Positions 37,534 through 46,314 of a DNA stretch of 64,000 nt are shown here, one piece after another. The translations under genes and the position numbers were made by a program. The notes under the pieces are model-generated. The model had not been told where the DNA came from and made no database searches. It saw nothing but the letters and a program-made list of their open reading frames with translations. Position 1 is the stretch's first letter, and each line of letters begins with the position of its first letter. This stretch comes from Corynebacterium anserum (lineage in GTDB: Bacteria; Actinomycetota; Actinomycetes; Mycobacteriales; Mycobacteriaceae), in assembly GCF_014262665.1 (NCBI RefSeq), contig NZ_CP046883.1:868001-932000 (forward strand), written 5' to 3'.

Positions 37534-37556
37534 TGTGTTGTCTTCCGATCAACTGC

Positions 37557-38504
37557 CTAGGACTGAGAACCGTCGGTGAGTTCGCTTCCGACGGTGACGT
37601 TGCGTGGTGGTTGCCCTTCCGCATCCGCGAGGGCAGCCAGTTGACGGGTGGTGAGCTGCCGGGACGAACCGCGGGAGTAATAACGCTCAAGGTAGTACTG
37701 GGCAATCATCAACATCGAGGTAATAACCAGGTACCAGGTTGCTGCCACGAGAAGCAGTGGAACGGGGAGAAAAATAGAGTTGGAGATGTCAGTGGAACGG
37801 CCGTATAGTTCGCCGGCATAGGGGATGGCGATGACGAGGGAGGTGGTCTTCAGCATCGAGATCAATTCATTGCCCGTTGGTGGGATGATGATACGCATGG
37901 CTTGGGGGAGCACCGTGCGGCGCATATTTTGCCACCAGGTCATGCCTAGGGCCTTGGAAGCCTCAGATTGTCCTTCGGGTACTGCCTGGATACCGGCACG
38001 CACAATCTCGGCCATGTAGGCGGCCTCATTGAGTCCGAGACCCAACACAGCGAGCAAGAACATGTTGGATAGCACATCGTTTAGATCAATTTCCGCAACA
38101 CCGATGTTCACCATCTGATAGATGGAACTGAGTAGACCCCAGAACACTAATTGCACGTAGACAGGCGTTCCTCGGAAGATCCAGAGGTAGAGCCATGCCA
38201 CTCCCTGTAGAACCGGGTTGGGGCTCATGCGCAGTACGGCGATGATCGATCCCAGAACCACTCCAAGCAACATGGCGAGAACGGTGAGAGCGAGCGTGTG
38301 GAGGGCAGCGATAGCGATACGGGTGTCTAGTAAGTACTGGAAATAAATATCCCAGTGGTACGCATCACGCTTGGCAGCATCGATGAAGAACACGGCGACG
38401 AGGAGAACGAGCACGGTGGCGAAAACCCAGCGGCCAGGATGTCGTAGAGGAATGGCTTTGTTTTCGGCAGGGCGTCGCCTTGTTGTTGTTTGTTGTGCGG
38501 TCAT
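37557..38504 (-). CDS. Polar amino-acid ABC importer, permease subunit
   Basis: A 315-residue membrane protein of the HisM/GlnP type. The first helix is at about 28-45; the main core spans about 65-255 with the ATPase-contacting EAA loop EIVRAGIQAVPEGQSEASKA. An N-terminal basic stretch and a hydrophilic tail of about 45 residues after YLERYYSRGSSR are longer than usual. It lies between the binding protein (2 bp gap) and the ATPase (23 bp gap). It would form a homodimeric channel, as no second permease gene is present. Confidence 0.92.
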   Translation of the reverse strand: MTAQQTTTRRRPAENKAIPLRHPGRWVFATVLVLLVAVFFIDAAKRDAYHWDIYFQYLLDTRIAIAALHTLALTVLAMLLGVVLGSIIAVLRMSPNPVLQGVAWLYLWIFRGTPVYVQLVFWGLLSSIYQMVNIGVAEIDLNDVLSNMFLLAVLGLGLNEAAYMAEIVRAGIQAVPEGQSEASKALGMTWWQNMRRTVLPQAMRIIIPPTGNELISMLKTTSLVIAIPYAGELYGRSTDISNSIFLPVPLLLVAATWYLVITSMLMIAQYYLERYYSRGSSRQLTTRQLAALADAEGQPPRNVTVGSELTDGSQS

Positions 38505-38506
38505 GC

Positions 38507-39463
38507 CTATTTCCTTTGAGCAGTACGCGGTTGGCTGGAGTTGTTCGCGGTGGGAACCGTGAATGGTTTGAGATTGAACGTGACCTTGTCGATCGCGCCG
38601 TCTTCAAGACCCCAAGGTGTGAGGATTCTGTTGTAGGAGCCGTCGTCAACCAGTTTCTGTAGAGCGGCGGCCAGCGCCGGGCCAAGAGGCGCATTTTTGT
38701 TAACTGCCCACCCGAATTGCGCTTTGTCGAAGATTTCCCCCGCTTGCACCAGGCGTCCGTTGGAACGTTCGACGGCGTATGCGATGACGGGGGAGTCTGA
38801 GCTGTAGGCTTCAGCTTGTTTGAGGATGGTGGCGTTCGCTGCGGCGTCTGCGGTGGCGTACACCAGCTTGTTAATTGGTTCTTTTCCGGCGGCGACACAA
38901 TCGTCGGATTTTCCTTGAACTTCGTCAGTATCGGAGTATGTGCCTTTTTGTACCGCGACGGTCATCCCGCACGCATTGTGTGGATCCACGTTGTGCTCGT
39001 TACCCGGTTGAGTAGCCCAGGCCGAACCAAAGTTGAAGAAGTCCACGAAGTCGTAGTTTTTCTGCCGTTCCTCGGTATCTGTAAAAGCCGAGGCTCCTGC
39101 ATCGAGTGTTCCTGCGCTGATGGCGGGAAGAATCAGGTTGAAGTCCATCTGGCGTACGTTAACTTCTAAGCCCAGAACTGCGCCGGCTGCCTTGATGAGG
39201 TCTACCTCGTAGCCGATGATGGTGCCGTCGGAATCCTTAAATTCCGCTGGGGCATAGGGGGTATTGGCGCCGACGGTGATGCTGCCGCGTTGCGCAATGT
39301 CTTGAGGAACCAGCTTCGCTAATTGCGGATCCTTCTTGGGTAGAATTGCTTCCCACCCGTCGGGATTGCCGAGCTCTTTGTTTGTTACGCAGGCAGTCAG
39401 CACCGTAGTCAGAGCCAAGGCAATAACTGCCTTGATGCTGCGATGCGGAATGCTCATTCTCAT
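38507..39463 (-). CDS. Polar amino-acid ABC importer, substrate-binding lipoprotein
   Basis: A 318-residue extracellular binding protein. The signal KAVIALALTTVLTAC has a lipobox Cys at 25. The type-2 periplasmic binding fold is clear: PYAPAEFKDSDGTIIGYEVD (about 70-89), then MDFNLILPAISAGTLDAGAS, and AVQKGTY. Late in the chain FGWAVNKNAPL is typical. The exact ligand is not readable (glutamine, cystine or another polar residue). ATG 39463 has TATACT eight bases upstream; a Met two codons later is also available. It is divergent from ogt by 23 bp. Confidence 0.92.
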   Translation of the reverse strand: MRMSIPHRSIKAVIALALTTVLTACVTNKELGNPDGWEAILPKKDPQLAKLVPQDIAQRGSITVGANTPYAPAEFKDSDGTIIGYEVDLIKAAGAVLGLEVNVRQMDFNLILPAISAGTLDAGASAFTDTEERQKNYDFVDFFNFGSAWATQPGNEHNVDPHNACGMTVAVQKGTYSDTDEVQGKSDDCVAAGKEPINKLVYATADAAANATILKQAEAYSSDSPVIAYAVERSNGRLVQAGEIFDKAQFGWAVNKNAPLGPALAAALQKLVDDGSYNRILTPWGLEDGAIDKVTFNLKPFTVPTANNSSQPRTAQRK

Positions 39464-39471
39464 GAACGGAA

Positions 39472-39479
39472 AGTATATC
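39472..39479. promoter_or_regulatory. Overlapping divergent -10 elements (ABC binding protein / ogt)
   Basis: TATACT on the minus strand (39477-39472) is 8 nt before the binding-protein ATG. TATATC on the plus strand (39474-39479) is 7 nt before the ogt ATG. The hexamers share four bases, so the two transcription starts should exclude each other. Confidence 0.45.
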
Positions 39480-39486
39480 GGAGACC

Positions 39487-39978
39487 ATGAATAATACTCA
39501 TTTCGCCGTTGTTAAGACTCCGTGCGGCGATGTACTTCTCCGCATCAGTGATGAAGCATTGATCGGCTTGTGGTTTCGCGGAATGCCCCATACACCCCAG
39601 GTTGATCCTTCGCTTCTCATCGACGCCACCACCCACCCCCTCGTACGCAGCGTCGATATTCAACTCGATGAATATTTCCGCGGAGTCCGCAAGCACTTCG
39701 ATGTGCCGTTGTCTCTCAGAGGGAGCGATTGGCACAAGGCAGTGTGGCAACGCCTGCGCGACATCCCGTGGGGAGCAACCACGTCTTATGGTGAGATTGC
39801 CCGGGACATAGGGTCTCCTCGTGCCTATCGAGCCGTTGGAACAGCGGTGAGGATGAATCCTGTGAGCATCATTGTTCCTTGTCATCGCGTCCTCCCGGCG
39901 TCGGGGAAATTGGGGAACTACGCAGGCGGGGCGGAAAATAAAAGGATGCTTTTGCGTCTGGAAGGAATCGAACTCTAA
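39487..39978 (+). CDS. ogt: Methylated-DNA-protein cysteine methyltransferase
   Basis: A 163-residue suicide repair protein that takes alkyl groups from O6-alkylguanine onto its Cys. The active site PVSIIVPCHRVLP (Cys about 130), the helix SYGEIARDIGSPRAYRAVG for DNA binding and the C-terminal GGAENKRMLLRLEG are all typical. The ATG has both TATATC and a GGAG close by. Nothing links its function to the neighbouring ABC operon beyond the shared promoter region. Confidence 0.94.
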   Translation: MNNTHFAVVKTPCGDVLLRISDEALIGLWFRGMPHTPQVDPSLLIDATTHPLVRSVDIQLDEYFRGVRKHFDVPLSLRGSDWHKAVWQRLRDIPWGATTSYGEIARDIGSPRAYRAVGTAVRMNPVSIIVPCHRVLPASGKLGNYAGGAENKRMLLRLEGIEL

Positions 39979-40006
39979 AACTCAGCCTCCCCGAAGGGAT
40001 AGGCTT

Positions 40007-41494
40007 TTAGCTTTCTCTAGTGCTCAGGCGCCAAATGAGGCTGATGACCGCAAAAACCACCAGGCTTACGGCAAAGAGCGGCGCCACAATGCAATAGGCG
40101 AGTAACACAAGTGGGATGACTACCCGCGCCCATACTGGCAGCTCTGACCACACTATCGGAGCGGGGAGCGAGCCCGCACGGGAGCCACGGCCACGCTTGA
40201 ACCACATGGTGTAGCCGTAGATCACCAGTGCGAGGATGGCAAGTGCGAGTAATCCCAACGCGATTTGAGTATAGATACCGAAGAGCATGCCCATATGTAG
40301 CTGAATGATCCACGCTGATGCCTGAGCGGCAATCGGCCAGGAACTAAATGGGATGCGATCTGTAATTTCACCTGTGTTGCCGTTGACGGAGACCGTATCG
40401 TTGTGCAGTTTGTACGGCTGGCGGATTTCGCTGGCGACCCAGGCGCTGTCGTTGTTGGCAGGAGGAGTGAGTTCTAGTGTTCCGGTCAGGTCACCGGCCT
40501 GTCGAGCGGATTCAAGAACCGTTTCAGCCTGGGAGTCACTAGAGGTAGCATTCGCGTTTCCACGGTGTGCGGGCAGACTTTGGTCTGGGCCATGTCCCCC
40601 GTGTTCAGCATGGGGGTCTGCGGGTTGGGAAGGGGTGGCGTCGCTTGATGCGGACAGAGAGGTGGAGGGTTTCGGAGGCATCCAATCAAGTTGGGAACGC
40701 ACATTGGTAATATTTGTGCCGGCGACCAGAGACCACGTCAGGCCGGAGAGACAGAGGAAAAGCAAGCCCGGAACTGCTATCACTCCGATGAAGGAGTGTC
40801 GTTGGGAGGCGAGACGGCGAGAACCTCGACGGGGTTTCCGGGTATTAGCTTGATTTGAACGGCGACGCCGGTTAATCAGCCACAAGGCTAGTCCACTAAC
40901 AGCCAGAGGCCCCAACCAAGACGCGGCAGTTTCGGAGTAAATGCGTCCAGGGTCGGCAAGCCATAGTCGGCGGTGACCATTTGACAGCCATGTGCGTAAG
41001 GGAAGAGCTGATGAACTGCCGTACTGGATTAGATCTCCTTTGATGGATAGATCACCAGGATCGACAAAAACAGCATGAGTGTAGCTGGACGATTCCAGAG
41101 AACTGTCTTTGAAGAGCACGCGGGTGTTGGTTTGAGGTACGTCACCCACCTTCGTATCTTCTGCGACCTGAACACCTTTGATGCTGAGATCCGGATAGAC
41201 CTTGCGTGCCGCTGCGATCTGATCTCCCAGAGGATGAGCCGCTGTGCCGGAGGTAGCGGTGATCTCGTCCTTGTAGACCAGCTGCTCTAAAGACGGCGCA
41301 AAGGCATAAAAGAAACCACTGAAGGCCGCAATAAATATCAACGGGGCAATGAAAATACCTGCGATGAAGTGAATTCGGCTAAAGGCGGAGAACCAGGCGG
41401 AATCTGAGCGGCGAGGACGGGTGGATTTCTCGGTTTCCGGCGACGTGTCCCTCGTTGATTTCTGAGAGGGAGAAGATTGATCAGCAGCAGTCAT
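40007..41494 (-). CDS. PepSY-domain membrane protein with His-rich segment
   Basis: A 495-residue PepSY-associated membrane protein. Helices lie at about 43-67, 189-208, 236-258, 404-426 and 454-485. Between helices 1 and 2 is a PepSY-like external domain (IAAARKVYPDLSIKGVQV), and between helices 3 and 4 a second external part that contains the His cluster DPHAEHGGHGPDQ (about 298-310). The N-terminal 30 residues are polar. Proteins of this family often sit near iron or copper genes; here no such neighbour is present and I find no convincing DtxR-type box. Reductase or metal-handling roles are inference. Confidence 0.82.
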   Translation of the reverse strand: MTAADQSSPSQKSTRDTSPETEKSTRPRRSDSAWFSAFSRIHFIAGIFIAPLIFIAAFSGFFYAFAPSLEQLVYKDEITATSGTAAHPLGDQIAAARKVYPDLSIKGVQVAEDTKVGDVPQTNTRVLFKDSSLESSSYTHAVFVDPGDLSIKGDLIQYGSSSALPLRTWLSNGHRRLWLADPGRIYSETAASWLGPLAVSGLALWLINRRRRSNQANTRKPRRGSRRLASQRHSFIGVIAVPGLLFLCLSGLTWSLVAGTNITNVRSQLDWMPPKPSTSLSASSDATPSQPADPHAEHGGHGPDQSLPAHRGNANATSSDSQAETVLESARQAGDLTGTLELTPPANNDSAWVASEIRQPYKLHNDTVSVNGNTGEITDRIPFSSWPIAAQASAWIIQLHMGMLFGIYTQIALGLLALAILALVIYGYTMWFKRGRGSRAGSLPAPIVWSELPVWARVVIPLVLLAYCIVAPLFAVSLVVFAVISLIWRLSTRES

Positions 41495-41645
41495 GCAGAA
41501 GTAGTCGGTTGTGAAGGTATAACAGTTCCTCCGCCGTTAGGTGATACTTCAGCAAAGGGGTAGTTTCCCGCTGAACGTCCAGAAAGCGCGGGGCTGGTTA
41601 TTGGTTTTTATTTATGGCTGCTAGTGTGTAATCTGCATTGAGCAC

Positions 41646-41719
41646 GCCCCTGTAGCCCAATTGGCAGAGGCAACGGATTCAAAACCCGTCCAGTGTGAGT
41701 TCGAGTCTCACCAGGGGCA
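41646..41719 (+). tRNA. tRNA with anticodon CAA (Leu) and short variable loop
   Basis: A full cloverleaf can be drawn: acceptor GCCCCTG/CAGGGGC (7 perfect pairs), a three-pair D-stem with a C-A mismatch at the fourth position and GG in the loop, anticodon stem ACGGA/CCCGT (four pairs plus an A-C mismatch next to the loop), loop TTCAAAA with anticodon CAA at 41680-41682, variable region CCAGT (5 nt), T-stem GTGAG/CTCAC with TTCGAGT. The discriminator is A; CCA is not encoded. CAA reads UUG (Leu), yet the variable region is class I rather than the long arm usual for tRNA-Leu. A strong terminator follows. Confidence 0.85.
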
Positions 41720-41723
41720 CAGT

Positions 41724-41765
41724 GTAAAACACCTCCCTAGCGGCTAAGGAGGTGTTTTACTTTTT
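41724..41765 (+). terminator. Rho-independent terminator after the tRNA
   Basis: GTAAAACACCTCC (41724-41736) pairs perfectly over 13 bp with GGAGGTGTTTTAC (41748-41760); a run of five T follows (41761-41765). It ends the tRNA transcript 5 bp after its 3' end and lies just before the end of the convergent PiT gene. Confidence 0.92.
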
Positions 41766-41773
41766 GGGGGAAC

Positions 41774-43384
41774 CTAGAAAACCAGACGAAGTATAGATAC
41801 AGCAACGGCAGCGATGGCAGCAGAAGCTGGCAGTGTGATAATCCACGCAAGCGCGATTGGCTTCATCAGTCCCCAATTGGCAGCTCGGTTGACAAGGCCT
41901 ACGCCTAGCACAGCACCAATAAGAATATGGGTGGATGAGACCGGAAGACCCATCACTGAAGCCATCATGACCACACCTGCGGCAGCCAGCTCGGCGGCGA
42001 ATCCGGAGGAGGGATGAATTTTAGTGAGACCGGAACCGACAGTTTGGATCACGTTACGTCCCACAAACCACAAACCCGATACCAAAGCAATACCCATGGC
42101 GATGAGAACAGCCATAGGGACGGCAACTTCATCGTGAACTTCACCAGTTTTGAGAACGTCAATCACCGCGACGAAAGGCCCCAACGCATTTGCAATGTCA
42201 TTAGCACCATGCGAAAACGCAAAAGCTGATGCAGTGAAAACCTGCATCCAGGAGAATAAGACGAAGGTGGATCGGTTGAGCGTTTGGCGTTTGAGGGTGC
42301 GGGCGAAAATGAACACGGCCATCCATACCAATGCTCCGACCATGCCCATGATCATGATGTTTTGCAAGCTTGAGAAATCCACACCAGTTTTCTTCAAGCC
42401 TTTAAACAGCATCATGGCACAAATGATGATGGCGCCAAGTGCAGCAAGCAGGGGAACCCAGTGCTCCAAGGCGCGATGAGCCTGAACTTCCGAGGCCTCC
42501 TTGTTGATCTTGTGGAGCTCGCGGTAATAGTCGGATTCCAACAGCTCCGGATCGTAGTCATCGTCGGTGAAAAGAGCTGCATCGCGCGCCATGGCGTTGG
42601 TGTAAGAAATCTGCTGTAGTTCAGTCATCCGAGCGACTTTGGTCTTGTGCTCGTTGCTGAGTTGTGTGCGTCGTTTTTTGATGTTGCGCAGTTTTTCATC
42701 TGCTTGCTCGTTGTAGATCAAAATGGATTGAGTGATCCAACGGAACAACAGGTAAGAAGTAAGCCCACCTAAGAGGGGAGATAAGGCCCAGGAGATAGCA
42801 ATGGTGCCGATACCGCTCCACTGAACCATTTCCAAGCCGCCGGTGCCTGTGAGGAACCCCACGGTCAGCGCGGCGCCCACAATGCCGCCCACGATGGAGT
42901 GGGTGGTGGATACGGGCCAGCCCATACGAGTAGCGATGAAGAGCCAAATCGCAGCTCCAAGTAGGGAGGACATCATGATGTACGCGAATTCCATCGGATC
43001 CACGCCCTGCATTGCACTGAGATCGACGATGCCCGAACGGACGGTGTCCGTTACTTCGCCACCGGCGAGGACCGCGCCGGAGACCTCGAAGATCGCAGCG
43101 ATCACTAAGGCCTGTTTCATTGTGAGTGTCTTTGCCCCTACGGAGGTGCCGAAGGAGTTGGCCACATCATTACCGCCGATATTGAAGGCCATGAACATGG
43201 CAAAAAGGATGGCGGCGATCCATACAAGGGGGTTGGTGCCTTCAGAGACGTAGTTGTTCCCCCAGAACATGAAGGCGATGAGCGTGACTGCGGTCAGAGC
43301 CCCGAAGCCTACGTGCCAGATCCAGTCGCTGTTTGTGGTTTTTGGTGGGAGAAAGTCCGGTTGGGAGCCGGTGTGTATAGACAA
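41774..43384 (-). CDS. PiT-family inorganic phosphate transporter
   Basis: A 536-residue permease for metal-phosphate with proton coupling. Both PiT signature repeats are present: [20 protein letters not shown] (about 66-85) and [18 protein letters not shown] (about 389-406). About ten helices flank a charged cytoplasmic segment at about 232-305 ([20 protein letters not shown]). The start is TTG 43384 with GAGGAA six bases upstream. No PhoU-like gene is adjacent. Confidence 0.93.
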   Translation of the reverse strand: MSIHTGSQPDFLPPKTTNSDWIWHVGFGALTAVTLIAFMFWGNNYVSEGTNPLVWIAAILFAMFMAFNIGGNDVANSFGTSVGAKTLTMKQALVIAAIFEVSGAVLAGGEVTDTVRSGIVDLSAMQGVDPMEFAYIMMSSLLGAAIWLFIATRMGWPVSTTHSIVGGIVGAALTVGFLTGTGGLEMVQWSGIGTIAISWALSPLLGGLTSYLLFRWITQSILIYNEQADEKLRNIKKRRTQLSNEHKTKVARMTELQQISYTNAMARDAALFTDDDYDPELLESDYYRELHKINKEASEVQAHRALEHWVPLLAALGAIIICAMMLFKGLKKTGVDFSSLQNIMIMGMVGALVWMAVFIFARTLKRQTLNRSTFVLFSWMQVFTASAFAFSHGANDIANALGPFVAVIDVLKTGEVHDEVAVPMAVLIAMGIALVSGLWFVGRNVIQTVGSGLTKIHPSSGFAAELAAAGVVMMASVMGLPVSSTHILIGAVLGVGLVNRAANWGLMKPIALAWIITLPASAAIAAVAVSILRLVF

Positions 43385-43594
43385 GCGATTTCCTCAGAAA
43401 AATGAGCCGAGATATGAAACGTCAGGGCTTCTCGGTGTGTGAACAAAAGAATGAACAACGAATGAAAAATACGTTTTTTAGGTAAACGGAAAGTGAACGC
43501 CGGGAAGAGGTTGAATGAAGTTTTGTTTTGCTTTCACGACTATGGTGGAGGGGCACGGTAGCTCCACAATTAATGGACGATGCACTAATCGCAT

Positions 43595-43644
43595 TGAGCG
43601 AACCCTGCGGTATCCCCGGTGAGCGAACCCTGCGGTATCCTCGG
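43595..43644 (+). repeat. 25-bp tandem direct repeat before polA
   Basis: TGAGCGAACCCTGCGGTATCC plus CCGG/TCGG: copy one 43595-43619 and copy two 43620-43644 are adjacent and differ at one base. It ends 37 bp before the chosen polA start. Confidence 0.9.
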
Positions 43645-43681
43645 TACGTCCGTGGAGCTTCATCTACTAGACTCGGTGGGC

Positions 43682-46303
43682 ATGACATCCGAAGCCTCCA
43701 CCAGCGCCGTAAGTACGGACTCGCGCCCGAAGCTCCTATTACTTGATGGGCATTCTCTGGCCTTCCGGGCTTTCTACGCGTTGCCGGCGCAAAATTTTTC
43801 CACCACGGGAGGTCAGCACACGAATGCTGTCTACGGCTTCCTCGGCATGTTCTTGGGGCTAATGGAAAAAGAACGGCCTACCCATGTAGCTGCGGCTTTT
43901 GATTTGTCGGGACCGACTTTTCGTGAGGAGTCCTTCCCCGCCTATAAGGCTCAGCGTCCATCAACTCCTGAGGAGTTCAAGGGGCAGATTGGTCTGATCC
44001 GCAAGGCGCTCGAGGCACTAGGAATTGTGACGCTAGACAAACCGTCTTATGAAGCGGATGACATCATTGCCACTTTGGCCACGCGGGGAGAAAAGGAGGG
44101 GATGCATGCATTAATCTGCACCGGTGATCGCGATTCCTTGCAATTGGTCGACGAGAATGTGACGGTTCTCTACACGCTCAAAGGGGTCTCCGAACTGCAC
44201 CGTTTTACGCCGGAGGCGGTGGAGAAGAAGTATGGGGTGACACCCACGCAGTATCCGGATCTTGCCGCGCTCCGTGGCGATACCTCCGATAACATGCCGG
44301 GCGTGCCAGGCGTAGGCCCTAAGACTGCTCAGAAGTGGATCACTCAATATGGCAGCTTGCAGGGAGTCATCGACGCAATGGATGACATTAAAGGCAAGGT
44401 GGGAGAAAACCTGCGCGCGAATATCGCTAGCGTGAAACTAGCCCGAGATATCACGGAGATGGTCCGTGATCTGGATGTGGTGGAGAATCTTGACGACCTG
44501 AAACCGACTCAGGTGGACGCTAACGACGCGCTGCAGGTCTTCGAGGAGCTACAGTTCGGGGCTACTTTACGTAATCGTGCGTTCCGCACCCTCGGCGTGG
44601 AATTTGAGGATACGGCTCAGGTTCCGATTACCGAGGAGAATCTCAAGCCAGGCAAGTTGGCTAGTTGGTTAAAGAAGCGTGCAGATGGTGTGGCTGTTGA
44701 CGTAGTCGGTGAGCAGCTGGCCATTCTGGATAAGGAAAACGTCGGTGTCGTCGTTGACATGGCGGACGTTGACCCGAAGGATGAGGCGGCATTGTCTGCC
44801 TGGTTGTCCGATCCAGAACAGAAAAAGTGGTTCCATGATGCGAAAGCTAGTTATCACCTGCTGAGGGCTCAGGGATGGGAGCTTGCTGGAGTGGAGCATG
44901 ACACGTCTCTTGCCGCGTATCTCCTGCGCCCTGACGTTCGTACCTACGGGTTGAGCGATGTGCTTCAACGTCACGCGGGACGTGAGCTTTCGTCTCAGGC
45001 GACGCCACTAGGACGAGCGCAGGCAGTTGCCGAGTTGGTTCGGGTTCTGAACCCTGAGCTGGAGAGCGCAGGAGCTACCGAATTGTACTTTGATCTGGAG
45101 GTTCCGCTTTGTTTGATCCTGGCGCGTATGGAGGACACTGGAATTGCAGTGAATTCAGAGCTTCTGGAGGACTTGAGTTCTGAATATGGTGAGAAGCTAG
45201 ACAATGAGATCGCAGCTGCGCGCGAGATTGCCCAGAACCCGGATCTTAATTTGTCCAGTCCAAAGCAGCTGCAGAAAGTACTTTTTGAGGACCTAGGTTT
45301 ACCGAAGACTAAGAAGACTAAGACGGGGTATTCTACCGCGGCTGGCGAGCTGGAAAAATTGGCTGCACAGACTTCTCATCCATTCTTGATTCATCTGATG
45401 GCACATCGTGAGTATCAGAAGATGAAGTCCACGGTGGATGGTCTGATTAGTGCTGTACAAGACGATGGTCGTATTCATACGACCTTTAACCAGAAGGGTG
45501 CGGCTACGGGGCGCTTGAGCTCCTCGGATCCTAATTTGCAGAACATTCCTGTTCGCACTGATGCTGGCCGTCGTATCCGCTCTGCTTTCGTAGTGGGTGA
45601 GGGATGTGAGACATTATTCACTGCGGATTATTCGCAGATCGAGATGCGCGTTATGGCTCATCTTTCGGAGGATGCTGGGCTTATTGAAGCCTATGCATCG
45701 GGGGAAGATTTGCACAATTATGTGGGGTCGAAGGTCTTCGACGTTCCGGTCGACGAGGTTACTCCTGAGCGGCGTCGTAAGGTGAAGGCTTTGTCCTATG
45801 GCCTGGTGTACGGCTTGTCGGCGTTTGGCCTGTCTCAGCAGCTTAATATTCCCGCTGGTGAAGCGAAGAAGATCATGGAGAACTATTTTGAGCGTTTCGG
45901 TGGTGTGAAGCGTTATCTGGACAATGTAGTCGATGTGGCTCGAGAAGATGGCTACACGTCAACTCTCTTTGGGCGACGCAGGTACTTGCCAGAACTTAAG
46001 TCCTCCAACCGTGCAGCGCGGGAGAACGCAGAGCGCGCGGCGTTGAATGCTCCCATTCAAGGAACTGCGGCGGACATTATCAAGTTAGCCATGCTCCGCG
46101 TTGATGCGGCGATAAAGGCGGAACGTTTGAATTCGCGGGTTCTTCTGCAGGTGCATGATGAACTGGTCGTTGAGGTGGCTCCGGGGGAGTTAGAGAAAGT
46201 GAGCACGCTTGTCGCCCGCGAGATGGACTCTGCGGTTGCCTTACAGGTTCCGTTGGATGTTTCGGCGGGGCACGGTGAGAACTGGGATTTAGCGGCTCAC
46301 TAG
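43682..46303 (+). CDS. polA: DNA polymerase I PolA
   Basis: An 873-residue family A polymerase for gap filling and Okazaki fragment processing. The 5'-3' exonuclease domain is at about 1-300 (LLLLDGHSLAFRAFYALP, YEADDIIATLA, LRGDTSDNMPGVPGVGPKTA). The region at about 310-500 has the shape of the proofreading domain but lacks the DxE metal motif. The polymerase motifs are ADYSQIEMRVMAHLS, RRKVKALSYGLVYGLSAFG and LQVHDELVVEV. I start at ATG 43682 because TAGACT lies 8 nt upstream; a GTG at 43619 in the direct repeat is in frame but adds unrelated residues. Confidence 0.96.
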   Translation: MTSEASTSAVSTDSRPKLLLLDGHSLAFRAFYALPAQNFSTTGGQHTNAVYGFLGMFLGLMEKERPTHVAAAFDLSGPTFREESFPAYKAQRPSTPEEFKGQIGLIRKALEALGIVTLDKPSYEADDIIATLATRGEKEGMHALICTGDRDSLQLVDENVTVLYTLKGVSELHRFTPEAVEKKYGVTPTQYPDLAALRGDTSDNMPGVPGVGPKTAQKWITQYGSLQGVIDAMDDIKGKVGENLRANIASVKLARDITEMVRDLDVVENLDDLKPTQVDANDALQVFEELQFGATLRNRAFRTLGVEFEDTAQVPITEENLKPGKLASWLKKRADGVAVDVVGEQLAILDKENVGVVVDMADVDPKDEAALSAWLSDPEQKKWFHDAKASYHLLRAQGWELAGVEHDTSLAAYLLRPDVRTYGLSDVLQRHAGRELSSQATPLGRAQAVAELVRVLNPELESAGATELYFDLEVPLCLILARMEDTGIAVNSELLEDLSSEYGEKLDNEIAAAREIAQNPDLNLSSPKQLQKVLFEDLGLPKTKKTKTGYSTAAGELEKLAAQTSHPFLIHLMAHREYQKMKSTVDGLISAVQDDGRIHTTFNQKGAATGRLSSSDPNLQNIPVRTDAGRRIRSAFVVGEGCETLFTADYSQIEMRVMAHLSEDAGLIEAYASGEDLHNYVGSKVFDVPVDEVTPERRRKVKALSYGLVYGLSAFGLSQQLNIPAGEAKKIMENYFERFGGVKRYLDNVVDVAREDGYTSTLFGRRRYLPELKSSNRAARENAERAALNAPIQGTAADIIKLAMLRVDAAIKAERLNSRVLLQVHDELVVEVAPGELEKVSTLVAREMDSAVALQVPLDVSAGHGENWDLAAH

Positions 46304-46314
46304 TGCTCCCGCTG

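Noticed and set aside
41529-41560. DtxR box upstream of the PepSY gene
   Set aside because: A TTAGGT half-site is present but the opposite half is missing.
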